Shown one piece after another: positions 22,147-32,108 of a stretch of DNA of 64,000 bases. The notes under the pieces were generated by a model. The model worked only from the letters and a program-made list of their open reading frames with translations. It did no database searches and was not told the origin of the DNA. The stretch is from Candidatus Pelagibacterales bacterium. GTDB taxonomy: Bacteria > Pseudomonadota > Alphaproteobacteria > TMED109. Position 1 is the stretch's first letter, and each line of letters starts with the position of its first letter. The stretch spans positions 35,646-99,645 of the forward strand of contig PAZF01000004.1 of assembly GCA_002715505.1 (NCBI GenBank). The letters are read 5' to 3'. The translations under genes were made by a program, and so were the position numbers.

Positions 22147-23480
22147 TATTTATTCTCCTTATTATAAGCTTCGGATATTAATTCTAGTGGATGATATATT
22201 TTATCATTATAGTTTCTAAGTTTTTTGTCTTCATTAATGTCATGAAAGTGTAGCGCAGCTAAAGGGCAAGTAGAAGCAATTATACTATCCTCATTTTTAA
22301 AAACTTTCCTAGCTGCTGGAAGACCAACCTTTCTAGCTATTTTGTTCCAGTCTTTTTTTACACCCCAAGTTCCACCATGTCCTGAACATTTTTCAATATT
22401 AATATTCTTATCTTTAGATATGATGTTTAATAAATTAAATGATTTGGCTCCTATGTTTTGAGCTCTACTGTGACAAGCAGTGTGTAAAGTTATTTTTTTA
22501 TTTATTAGCTTAAAATCCAAGTTTAACTGTCCTTCAGCATGCAGTCCCATCAAGAATTCATCAATGTCCATGGTATGTTTTGATAATTCTATTACATCAT
22601 TATTCTCAGAACATAATAAAGGCCAGTGTGATTTGAGCATAAGTGCACAAGATGCAATGGGGGTAACTACTTTAAAACCCTCTCTAATTTTTTTAACTAA
22701 TATTGAGGCTGTTTTTTCAGCAGATTTTTTTACTTCCTTAACATTTCCTTGTTCTAACTGAGGCATTTTACAGCATTCTGTATATCCTTCCTCATAATAT
22801 ATTTTGTTCTTTTCTAATATTTGTATTAAAGACTCTCCTATACTGGAATCATTATATCCAGCGTAACAGGTGCTAAAAATAATTACTTTTTTTTCTTTTG
22901 AGCTTTTATAAGTTATAGCCTTAGACTTTTGTTTAATATAAGAAAAAAGATTTGATGTATTAAATTTTGGCAACCTAACACTCAAGTCTATGCTTATAAA
23001 TTTATTTAAAATAAATCTGAAAAATTTATTTTTTTTATCAGTTATCCAATTAAAAACCCTTGGAAACTTTATTCCTATTTTTCCATTAAAATCTGTTTTA
23101 GTTAGTTGCTCTTCTAAAAGGTTACTTTTTTTATTTTGAGCTTTGTATCTTATAAAGAGTGAAGGAATATCTATTGCAAATTCATGAGGAGGCACATATG
23201 GACAACTTACCATAAAACACATATCGCAAAGTGTGCAAGCATCTATTACGGGTTTAAAATCTTTAGATGAAACAGAATCTAATTCTAAACTTTCAGAGTC
23301 ATCAATTAAATCAAAAAGTTTTGGAAAACTATCACATAAGTTAAAACATCTTCTACAACTGTGACATACATCAAATTGTCTTCTTAACTCTCTATCTAAA
23401 TCTTCATTGTCCCAAAATTTTGGAGCTTCAATCTCCAAAGCTTTTCTTTCCGGTGCTCTAAGCCCGCCCTCTTGTATCAT
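22146..23480 (-). CDS. Fe-S oxidoreductase with two CxxCxxCxxxC-like clusters and CCG-type domains (GlpC/HdrD-like)
   Basis: CHSCRRCFNLCDSFP, CTLCDMCFMVSCPYVPP, TCYAGYN...ECCKMPQ, HTACHSRAQN...CSGHGGTWG. Confidence 0.88.
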   Translation of the reverse strand: MIQEGGLRAPERKALEIEAPKFWDNEDLDRELRRQFDVCHSCRRCFNLCDSFPKLFDLIDDSESLELDSVSSKDFKPVIDACTLCDMCFMVSCPYVPPHEFAIDIPSLFIRYKAQNKKSNLLEEQLTKTDFNGKIGIKFPRVFNWITDKKNKFFRFILNKFISIDLSVRLPKFNTSNLFSYIKQKSKAITYKSSKEKKVIIFSTCYAGYNDSSIGESLIQILEKNKIYYEEGYTECCKMPQLEQGNVKEVKKSAEKTASILVKKIREGFKVVTPIASCALMLKSHWPLLCSENNDVIELSKHTMDIDEFLMGLHAEGQLNLDFKLINKKITLHTACHSRAQNIGAKSFNLLNIISKDKNINIEKCSGHGGTWGVKKDWNKIARKVGLPAARKVFKNEDSIIASTCPLAALHFHDINEDKKLRNYNDKIYHPLELISEAYNKENK

Positions 23481-23506
23481 TGTTTATTCCCAATATTGTA
23501 GAAATT

Positions 23507-23540
23507 GAAAAAAACGCAGCAACATTCAATATTGCTGCGT
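23507..23540 (-). terminator. Intrinsic terminator after rubrerythrin
   Basis: Perfect 9-bp inverted repeat ACGCAGCAA (23514-23522) / TTGCTGCGT (23532-23540), 9-nt loop, followed on minus strand by a U-run. Confidence 0.88.
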
Positions 23541-23552
23541 TAATTATATTTT

Positions 23553-23972
23553 TTACTCTGCAAGAGTATCTAATGCTTTTTGAAATCTTCCAGCATGACT
23601 TCTTTCTGCTTTTGCTAAAGTTTCAAACCAATCGGCAATTTCATCAAAACCTTCTTCTCTAGCTGTTCTTGCCATACCAGGATACATATCTGTGTATTCA
23701 TGTGTCTCTCCTGCAATTGCTGCCTTGAGGTTATCCGATGTACTACCTATAGGTTCACCAGTGGCAGGATCTCCTACTTCTGCTAAAAACTCTAAATGTC
23801 CGAAGGCATGCCCTGTTTCACCTTCTGCAGTAGATCTAAATACTGCTGCTGCATCATTAAAACCTTCTACATCAGCCTTCGATGCAAAATATAAGTAACG
23901 TCTATTAGCTTGTGATTCACCAGCAAATGCTGCTTTTAAATTTTCTATTGTTTTACTTTTAGATAACGACAT
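23553..23972 (-). CDS. Rubrerythrin without rubredoxin domain
   Basis: [53 protein letters not shown] di-iron motifs; strong SD aaggag. Confidence 0.95.
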   Translation of the reverse strand: MSLSKSKTIENLKAAFAGESQANRRYLYFASKADVEGFNDAAAVFRSTAEGETGHAFGHLEFLAEVGDPATGEPIGSTSDNLKAAIAGETHEYTDMYPGMARTAREEGFDEIADWFETLAKAERSHAGRFQKALDTLAE

Positions 23973-24051
23973 ATTTTTCTCCTTGTGAGTGTTAAAAAAA
24001 AATATTTATGTTTATTATCTTCTAATACGAAACTTTATTTCATTTGGATTA

Positions 24052-24066
24052 TTAGAATGATTCTAA
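24052..24066. promoter_or_regulatory. Candidate Irr-binding iron control element
   Basis: Perfect 15-bp palindrome TTAGAATGATTCTAA, 80-94 bp upstream of rubrerythrin ATG, resembling the alphaproteobacterial Irr/ICE motif (TTAGAA-N3-TTCTAA). Confidence 0.75.
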
Positions 24067-24122
24067 ACTACAAAAAAAATAACATTTTATGGATCTATAT
24101 TCAATATAGAAAAAAATTATAA

Positions 24123-24530
24123 TTAATTTTTACTTTTTAGACTTATAATTATATTAATTGAATCTTTAATTTTACCCCTAGGGATTTTTGGAATCTTAGA
24201 AAAAGATATTTCATTTTTATCGATATCTATAAGTTCGTCTTTTTCTGAGTCATAAAAGTGATAGTGATCTTGAAGGTTAGAATCAAACCACATTTTATCA
24301 TTATTTACATGTAACTTTCTTAAAATACCTTTATCTGCTAATTCATTTAGATTATTATAAATAGTAGCTAGAGAAATATTAAATTTTTTTTTTTTTAGAT
24401 GTGTTATTAATTTAGTTGCAGTAATATGAACTTTATGCTTTTGCAAAATATATTCGATAATAGCAGTTCTTTGAGTAGTCGGTCTTAAATTTATTTTTTT
24501 AAGAATTTTATTTGCTTCCAACATATACAA
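24123..24530 (-). CDS. irr: Iron response regulator Irr (Fur superfamily)
   Basis: LRPTTQRTAIIEYIL, VSLATIYN-like ISLATIYNNLNELADKGILR, WFDSNLQDHYHFY. Confidence 0.85.
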   Translation of the reverse strand: MYMLEANKILKKINLRPTTQRTAIIEYILQKHKVHITATKLITHLKKKKFNISLATIYNNLNELADKGILRKLHVNNDKMWFDSNLQDHYHFYDSEKDELIDIDKNEISFSKIPKIPRGKIKDSINIIISLKSKN

Positions 24531-24531
24531 C

Positions 24532-25938
24532 CTATGAGCCCGTTACAATTCTATCAACTAATTGTTTTACTGTTGGAACAAATCCATTTGAGTAAAAAGG
24601 ATCTTGTGAAAACTTCCAAGCATTATGACCAGCAAACATTAATTGATTGTTTACATCATCCTCATGCGCAACATCTTGTAATGTTTTCTGTATGCAAAAA
24701 CTTCTTGGATCTACTTTTCTACCGGTGGAAATTTTTCCTTTATCAGCCCAGTTAGAAAACTTACAGTGACTTAAGCACCCCATACAATCTCTCTGATCTT
24801 TTTTAATTTCATCAGCCTTTTCTGGACTAACGAAAATAATAGAGTTATCAGGAGTTTTTAAAACTTCAGTGAAACCTTTTTTAATCCACTCTGTTACTTT
24901 TGTAATATCCTCTTTAAGAATTAAAAAAGGCTTTTTACCTTTTCCTATAAGAAGTTCTTTAAAATCATTAAATTGAGAATTTTCGTTTTTTGAAAAAAGA
25001 CTAATTTGTCTTATAGATCTTTCAGTTAATTCTTTTATAAAGTTATTTCTTACAGCAGAAGAATAAAATCCTGTAGGACTAAATCTATGCAACTTTATAT
25101 CACCTTTTTTCAAATCCATTAACTTTTCTTTCCAAGGTTTGGGGATAGGACTTTCCTTAGTTAAAAGGGGTCTAGTTCCAAACTGAAAAGCAATTGGCCC
25201 TAATTCTGGATTATCAATCCAATCTTCCCAGTCAGACAAATGCCATACACCACCAGCCATTATAATTGGAATTTCACCTAATCCTACACTTCTCATAAAT
25301 TTTCTTAATAAGCTTACTCTTTCATATGGCCTCTCAGGCTTTTCTGGATGTTCGCTATTAGATAAGCCATTATGACCTCCTGCAAGCCATGGATCTTCAT
25401 AAACAACAGCTCCTAATTTAGGTAAAAAACTTTTATATGCTCTAATGAAAAGTATTTTGAAAGCTCTAACAGATGATACTATAGGATAATAGAAAACGTC
25501 AAACTTTGAAGCAATTTCTCCTAACTTAAAAGGCATTCCTGCACCACATGTAACTCCATGCACCAATCCTTTTGTTTTTTCTAATATACCCTCTAATACT
25601 CTTTGAGCACCCCCCATTTCCCAAAGTATATTAACATTTAATCTACCTTTTCCTCCTGAAATCTCATGAGCTATTTGCGCCTGCTTTATACCGCCTTTTA
25701 TTCCATAGTCTATTAATTCTTCGTGTCTGTCCATTCTAGTTCTACCGTGATAGATCTGTCTAATAATGCTACCATCTTCTCTATAATTGTCGGCGTTTAC
25801 TCCAGAAAAAGTTCCGATACCACCCGATGCTGCCCAGCTTCCTGCAGTAAGTCCATTAGAAACTGCAACTCCTTTTCCTCCCTCTATTAGAGGAAGTACT
25901 TCTTTACCTGCTAAAGTTATAGAGTTTAAATCTTTCAT
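24532..25938 (-). CDS. Nitronate monooxygenase / 2-nitropropane dioxygenase-like flavoprotein with C-terminal Cys cluster
   Basis: PIIMAGGVWHLSDWEDW, FQFGTRPLL; CMGCLSHCKFSNW...SFC. Confidence 0.8.
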   Translation of the reverse strand: MKDLNSITLAGKEVLPLIEGGKGVAVSNGLTAGSWAASGGIGTFSGVNADNYREDGSIIRQIYHGRTRMDRHEELIDYGIKGGIKQAQIAHEISGGKGRLNVNILWEMGGAQRVLEGILEKTKGLVHGVTCGAGMPFKLGEIASKFDVFYYPIVSSVRAFKILFIRAYKSFLPKLGAVVYEDPWLAGGHNGLSNSEHPEKPERPYERVSLLRKFMRSVGLGEIPIIMAGGVWHLSDWEDWIDNPELGPIAFQFGTRPLLTKESPIPKPWKEKLMDLKKGDIKLHRFSPTGFYSSAVRNNFIKELTERSIRQISLFSKNENSQFNDFKELLIGKGKKPFLILKEDITKVTEWIKKGFTEVLKTPDNSIIFVSPEKADEIKKDQRDCMGCLSHCKFSNWADKGKISTGRKVDPRSFCIQKTLQDVAHEDDVNNQLMFAGHNAWKFSQDPFYSNGFVPTVKQLVDRIVTGS

Positions 25939-25965
25939 ACTTTATAAAATACTATCTTCTAGATA

Positions 25966-28038
25966 TTAATCAACATCCTTAATACTTAATCTGACTTTTC
26001 CTCTTTTATCGAATCCAATTACTTTAACTTTTACCTCGTCTCCTTCATTTACTACATCTGTTACTTTTTCTATTCTTTCATCTGATAAAGCACTGATGTG
26101 AACAAGACCATCTCTTTTTCCCAAAAAGTTAACAAAAGCACCAAAATCAACTACTTTTACAACTTTTCCTGAATATATTTTACCATTTTCAGGTTCATCT
26201 ATAATATCATGTATCATTTGTAATGCATTTTTAATATTTTCCTTCTGGTTAGAAGATACTTTTATGTTTCCTTCATCATCTATATCAACTTTTGCTCCAG
26301 ACTTTTCAACTATTTCTCTGATAACTTTACCTCCTGTTCCTATAACCTCTCTTATTTTATCAGTATTTATCTTAAGAAGTTCCATTTTAGGGGCAAACTC
26401 ATTTAACTCTTTATTGGGTTTCTTAATAACTTTATCCATCTCTTTTAATATTAAGACTCTTCCCTTTTTTGCCTGTTTTAATGCGGTATTCATAATTTCG
26501 CTAGTTATAGAGTCAACTTTAATATCCATTTGTAAAGAGGTAATTCCATCTTTTGTACCAGCTACTTTGAAATCCATGTCACCTAAATGGTCTTCGTCTC
26601 CTAAAATATCAGACAAAACTATAAACTTTTCTTTTTCTTTAATTAATCCCATAGCAATACCTGCAACTTGTTTTTTAATAGGAACACCAGCATCCATTAA
26701 TGCTAAAGAGCTTCCACATACAGTTGCCATTGAGGAAGATCCATTTGACTCAGTAATTTCAGAGACTATTCTTATTGTATATGGAAACTTATCATAATCA
26801 GGTAGAATTGGGTTAACAGCTCTCCATGCTAATTTACCATGACCTATTTCTCTTCTACCTGTTCCTCCCATTCTTCCAGCTTCTCCTACTGAAAAAGGAG
26901 GAAAATTATAGTGCAACATAAATTTTGACTTGTAAAGTCCTTCCAGTGAATCAACCATTTGTTCATCTTCACTTGTTCCTAAAGTAAGAACAGCTATTGA
27001 TTGTGTTTCACCTCTCGTAAATAGGGCCGAACCATGAGCTCTTGGAAGCAATCCTGTTTCACAATTGATCTGTCTTACTTCATCTATTTTTCGACCATCA
27101 ATTCTGGTTTTAGAAGAAAGAATTTTTTTTCTTACTATATTTTTTTGAAGCTTGTTTAGAGAATTACCTAATTTTTTTACATCTATGCTAACTTCTTCAG
27201 ACAGTTCTTCTAAGCTAGAGTTAATTTCTTTTAACTTATCTTGTCTATCTTTCTTATTTTTAATAGTATAAACTGATGTAATTTGATCCATATACTTCTC
27301 TGTAATTAAATTATCTGCTTTCGAAGTATCTTCCTCTGGTAAATCCCAAGGATCTTTTGCAGACTCTTCTGCTAATTCTACAATTAATTTTAATACTTCT
27401 TTGTAAGAATTTTGTCCAAAAACTACAGCCTCAAGCATTACTTCCTCTTCTAATTCTTTCGCCTCTGACTCAACCATCAAAACACCATCTTTTGTTCCTG
27501 CTACAACTAGATCCAAATCACTTTCAAGTTGCTGTTCATTTGTAGGGTTAAGAACAAATTCATTTTTTATTCTTGCTACTTTGCTAGCTCCTAATGGACC
27601 ATAAAATGGTATGCCTGATATAGTTAATGCAGCAGAAGCTCCAATAATAGCTGGTATTTCTGTGCTGCTATTACCATCATGATTTAATACTTGGCATATG
27701 ACCTGAACTTCATTCTTAAAGCTATCGGGAAAAAGTGGTCTTATTGGTCTATCAATTAATCTAGAAGTAAGAGTTTCTTTTTCACTCGGTCTACCCTCTC
27801 TTTTCAAATACCCTCCTGGAACTTTTCCTATAGAATAAAACTTCTCTATATAATGAACAGTTAAGGGAAAGAAATCATTTTCTGACGGATCTGCTTTTGA
27901 AGCTACAACTGTACACAATAACTTAGTTTCTCCGTAAGTAACCATTACTGCCCCATGAGCTTGGCTTGTTCTTTTTCATGTTTCTAATACTAATTCTTTG
28001 TCTCCCCACATAAGAGACTTTTTTGTTACATCAAACAT
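25966..28038 (-). CDS. pnp: Polyribonucleotide nucleotidyltransferase with an in-frame TGA at codon 21 (27976-27978)
   Basis: [44 protein letters not shown]...; rest intact with KH and S1 domains; listed ORF starts at internal Met 27945. Confidence 0.93.
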
Positions 28039-28060
28039 AAATTTTTCCTATATTATGAAA

Positions 28061-28342
28061 TTATTTTCTAAGACCTAATTTTTTTATTAAATTAGAATAT
28101 TTATCTTCATCTTGATTTTTTAAATACTTTAGCAATTTTCTTCTATTATTAATCATCCCTAATAGTCCACGTTTTGAATGATGATCTTTTTTATGAGTTT
28201 TAAAATGCTCGGTTAAGCTATTTATTTTTTTTGTAAGTATAGCAACTTGCACTTCAGTAGAACCTGTATTTTTTTCATTTTTACCAAAATCTTTTACTAT
28301 CTCTTTTTTTTCGCTGACGCTTATCGTCACTTTTACCTCCAA
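28061..28342 (-). CDS. rpsO: 30S ribosomal protein S15
   Basis: [46 protein letters not shown]. Confidence 0.97.
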   Translation of the reverse strand: MEVKVTISVSEKKEIVKDFGKNEKNTGSTEVQVAILTKKINSLTEHFKTHKKDHHSKRGLLGMINNRRKLLKYLKNQDEDKYSNLIKKLGLRK

Positions 28343-28343
28343 A

Positions 28344-29243
28344 CTATAAATTAAAATTACGTCGTGGTATGATATACTCTTTTTCTAAATTAGCAATACA
28401 TACTAGCTTACTGCTGCTTTTTACCAATATTAATTTATTTTCACTAGTTATTTTTTTACTTATTAATTTTAAATTTAATATCATACCATTTTTTAACATT
28501 TCTGAATATTTTTTTTCCAAAATAATCGATTTCGCATGACTTAGCACGCATTCAACAGGTAATAACTTTTCATACATATCCTTTATATCTAATGCTAAAA
28601 TTTTTTTTAAAGTAATTGAGTTCTCTATATTAAAAACATTGTCTGCAGTTCTAATAATTTTATAAGCATATCCTACAGTTCCTAATTTTCTTGCAATATC
28701 CCTAGCTAAAGACCTTATATAAGTGCCTTTGCTACAGATAACATCAAATTCACAAAAGTTATTATTAATCGGCTGCTTAGCCTCTAATTTAAAAATATTT
28801 ATTTCTTTTTCTTTCAATTTTATTTGAATATTTTTTCTTGCCAGCTTATAAGCCCTTTGACCATTTACTTTGACTGCTGAAAAAATAGGAGGGATTTGCT
28901 TAATTTTACCAATGAAAAAATTTTTTATAACATAATTTATATCATTGTAAGAGGGCCTTTTTTTTGATTTATGAATTGTATTTCCTTCTCCATCATTAGT
29001 ATCAGTTTCCTCTCCCCACTTGATAATAAAAGTATATGATTTTTTATTATTTTTAATAAAATTTATTGACTTAGTAGCTTCTCCTACCGCAATAGGTAAA
29101 ACTCCTTCAGCTAAAGGATCTAATGTCCCTAAATGCCCTAATTTTTTAAATTTAAATTTTTTTTTTAAAAATTTAGAAACAGAAAATGAAGCTTGTCCTT
29201 TTTCTTTATAAATATTTAACCATCCATTTACAGATTTTTGCAT
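28344..29243 (-). CDS. truB: tRNA pseudouridine(55) synthase
   Basis: [44 protein letters not shown]. Confidence 0.96.
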   Translation of the reverse strand: MQKSVNGWLNIYKEKGQASFSVSKFLKKKFKFKKLGHLGTLDPLAEGVLPIAVGEATKSINFIKNNKKSYTFIIKWGEETDTNDGEGNTIHKSKKRPSYNDINYVIKNFFIGKIKQIPPIFSAVKVNGQRAYKLARKNIQIKLKEKEINIFKLEAKQPINNNFCEFDVICSKGTYIRSLARDIARKLGTVGYAYKIIRTADNVFNIENSITLKKILALDIKDMYEKLLPVECVLSHAKSIILEKKYSEMLKNGMILNLKLISKKITSENKLILVKSSSKLVCIANLEKEYIIPRRNFNL

Positions 29244-29253
29244 AATAAAAAAT

Positions 29254-29598
29254 TTATTTTATATTTATTAGGTCATTAATTTTATTTGCTTGGGAAAAAG
29301 AATAATCGGTATAAAAAGAAAGCTTTGGAGAATATTTGGTCTTCAATTGTCTAGCCACTAACTTTGAAAACAAACTTGCACTTTCATTTAAAGTTTTTAC
29401 TATATTCTTTTCTTCTTTACCCATACAACTTACAAAAACCTTTGCAAATCTAAGATCTGATGAAGGCTGGACTTCAGTTATCGTAATTAGATCCTCTTCT
29501 AATCCATGAATAGAGTTTTTTTTTTGCAACAAAATATTAGATAAAACTGCTCTTATATTTTCTCCCACTCTTCTAGATCTATTATTGAGTATTTTCAT
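29254..29598 (-). CDS. rbfA: Ribosome-binding factor A
   Basis: RSRRVGENIRAVLSNIL; between truB and infB. Confidence 0.92.
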   Translation of the reverse strand: MKILNNRSRRVGENIRAVLSNILLQKKNSIHGLEEDLITITEVQPSSDLRFAKVFVSCMGKEEKNIVKTLNESASLFSKLVARQLKTKYSPKLSFYTDYSFSQANKINDLINIK

Positions 29599-29610
29599 TT
29601 TTCCCTAAAA

Positions 29611-32088
29611 TTAATTTTCTTCTAACTTTCTCGGAGTGCTCTCAATTTCATAGCATTCAATAACATCATTTACTTGTAAATCTTTATAATCTTTAATAGC
29701 TATTCCACATTCCATACCTTCACTAACTTCTTTAGCCTCATCACTATGTCTTTTCAGAGTTTCTAAATCACCTGAATGTATAACAATGCTATCTCTTAAC
29801 AATCTAATCTTACTTGTACGTTTAATTATTCCTTCTTTTACAAAACAGCCAGCTACCTTTCCAAGCTTTGATATTTTAAAAACTTTTTTAATCTCTGCAG
29901 TTCCCAAAAATTTTTCTTTTTCTGTTGGTGGCAACATTCCCGATAGCAAGCCTCTAACTTCATCAAAGATTTCATAAATAATCGAATAATACTTTATATT
30001 TATATTATGTTGCTTAGCAGACTTTTTTGCCTGTAAATCAGACCTAACATTAAATCCAATTATGAATGCCTCATTAGATGCTGCTAACACTACATCAGTT
30101 TCTGTAATTCCTCCGACTCCAGAAAGCAAGATCTGAACATCAACTTCATCATTACCTATTTTTTCCAAAGAGTTTACTATTGCTTCTTTAGACCCCAATG
30201 CATCAGCTTTTACAATAACATTTAGTATCTTTTTTTCTCCGCTTTTTATAGTTTTTAATATATTCTCCATTGAGTTAGCTCTCGATAGAATAGTTGTTTT
30301 TTCTTTCTTAACAATCGATTTACGATATTCACTTACTTCCCTTGCTCTTGACTCATTATCTACTACTATAATATCATCACCAGCTTGAGGAACATCATTT
30401 AATCCTAATATTTCTGAAGGCTCGGAAGGGTTTAAGTTACTTAAACTATCGCCCTTTTCGTTTATAATAGCTCTAATTTTTCCCCATTGAGAGCCTGCGA
30501 CAACAATGTCACCTTTTTTTAGAATTCCTCTTTGTTGAACTACAGATGCAACCACTCCCCTGCCTTGCTCTCTTTTAGCTTCAATTATTGTTCCTTCCCC
30601 TCTTTGAGTCAAGCTAGCCTTTGTTTCTATAATTTCTGATAAAAGAATAATATTCTCCAAAAGCGCATCTAAATTAGTTTTTTTCAGTGCAGAAACTTCT
30701 ATAGAAGGAACATTTCCTCCAAGACTTTCTACCAAAACATCATACTTTAAAAGTTCATTCTTTACTTTATTTGGATCAGCTCCATTACTATCAATTTTGT
30801 TGATAGCAACTATCATGGGAACTGAAGCAGCTTTAGCATGTTTTATTGCTTCTTCTGTTTGAGGCATAACACCATCATCTGCTGCTACCACTAAAACAAC
30901 AATATCAGTAAGTTTAGCCCCTCTAGCTCTCATTGCGCTAAATGCTGAATGACCAGGTGTATCAATAAAAGTTACCTTTTTTTTATCTTTTGTTGTAACT
31001 TGATATGCTCCAATATGTTGAGTAATTCCTCCATGCTCTTTAGTTACAACATCTGTATTTCTTATAGCATCTAGAAGAGTAGTTTTACCGTGGTCTACAT
31101 GCCCCATAACTGTTACTATAGGAGGTCTAGAAACTGCATCTTTTTTATCTTCTTTTGAAACATCTAAGCCAATCTCAATGTCCGCCTCAGAAACTCTTTT
31201 AGTTTTATGTCCAAATTCTAAAACTACTAACTCGGCAGTATCTGCATCTATGGTTTGAGTAGCTGTTGCTGCAATATCATTTTTTATCAAAACCTTAATT
31301 ACTTCCGCCACACGTGCAGCCATCCTATTAGCTAATTCCTGTACCGTTATAAATTCTGGAACTTTGACTTCTCTTACAATAGGCTTGTTGACATTCTCTC
31401 CAATAGTTTTTTCTTCTAAGGACTTTTTCTCTTTTTCTCTAGCCCTTCTAATTGAAGCAAGACTTCTTTGTCTTTCTTCATCTTCATAGGCTTGCTGTAC
31501 AGTCATTTTTCCTGCTTGCCTTCGTGTATTTCCTTTTCCTAGAGATAATTGCTTTTTAAGATCAGCTCTTTGCTTTTTTGAACTAGCTTTTTTAGTAGTA
31601 TCCTCTCTTTTTGGTTCGCTATCAATATTGGAAGGAATTCTTTCTAAATTATTATTTTGATATTTTTTATTTTTTAGCTGGTTTTCATCAGAAGCTTTAT
31701 CTTTAATTTTCTGATTTTGGTATTGCTTATTTTTAAAATCAGTTTCTTGCCTGGAAGAAATTTTATTTTCTCTGTCTATTTTGCTTGAATGAGCAGCCTC
31801 TTTTATTTTCTCTAATTTATCTTTAGTTGATCTTTCCTGAGTCTTATCTGATATATCTTTTTTATTATTCTCTTCCAAATAACTATTTTCTCGATTCAGC
31901 GCAACTGTTTCTTTAGGTGCCTCGTTTTTAGAATCATTGTTTTTAGAAAAAGTTCTTACTTTTTTTACTTCAACGGCAACGGATTTCACTCTTCCATGAC
32001 TAAAAGATTGTTTAACAGTTCCGCTGCCAACAGTTTTTCTTAACTCTAGCTTATTTTTATTAATTAAACCTAATTTTTTTTTATCCAT
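29611..32088 (-). CDS. infB: Translation initiation factor IF-2
   Basis: RPPIVTVMGHVDHGKTTLLDAIR, TPGHSAFSAMRARGA, NKID. Confidence 0.98.
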   Translation of the reverse strand: MDKKKLGLINKNKLELRKTVGSGTVKQSFSHGRVKSVAVEVKKVRTFSKNNDSKNEAPKETVALNRENSYLEENNKKDISDKTQERSTKDKLEKIKEAAHSSKIDRENKISSRQETDFKNKQYQNQKIKDKASDENQLKNKKYQNNNLERIPSNIDSEPKREDTTKKASSKKQRADLKKQLSLGKGNTRRQAGKMTVQQAYEDEERQRSLASIRRAREKEKKSLEEKTIGENVNKPIVREVKVPEFITVQELANRMAARVAEVIKVLIKNDIAATATQTIDADTAELVVLEFGHKTKRVSEADIEIGLDVSKEDKKDAVSRPPIVTVMGHVDHGKTTLLDAIRNTDVVTKEHGGITQHIGAYQVTTKDKKKVTFIDTPGHSAFSAMRARGAKLTDIVVLVVAADDGVMPQTEEAIKHAKAASVPMIVAINKIDSNGADPNKVKNELLKYDVLVESLGGNVPSIEVSALKKTNLDALLENIILLSEIIETKASLTQRGEGTIIEAKREQGRGVVASVVQQRGILKKGDIVVAGSQWGKIRAIINEKGDSLSNLNPSEPSEILGLNDVPQAGDDIIVVDNESRAREVSEYRKSIVKKEKTTILSRANSMENILKTIKSGEKKILNVIVKADALGSKEAIVNSLEKIGNDEVDVQILLSGVGGITETDVVLAASNEAFIIGFNVRSDLQAKKSAKQHNINIKYYSIIYEIFDEVRGLLSGMLPPTEKEKFLGTAEIKKVFKISKLGKVAGCFVKEGIIKRTSKIRLLRDSIVIHSGDLETLKRHSDEAKEVSEGMECGIAIKDYKDLQVNDVIECYEIESTPRKLEEN

Positions 32089-32108
32089 TAGAAATACCTT
32101 TAAGCATT

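Noticed and set aside
26264-26797. Antisense ORF of 177 aa on + strand within pnp
   Set aside because: Shadow ORF opposite a strongly conserved coding gene; protein is low complexity with no recognisable motif. Other antisense ORFs in the track were dismissed likewise.
27976-27978. Genome-wide TGA reassignment to explain the pnp stop
   Set aside because: TGA clearly terminates several other genes here (e.g. hemC, the mitofilin gene, phoU), and the site is expected to be Gly rather than Trp.
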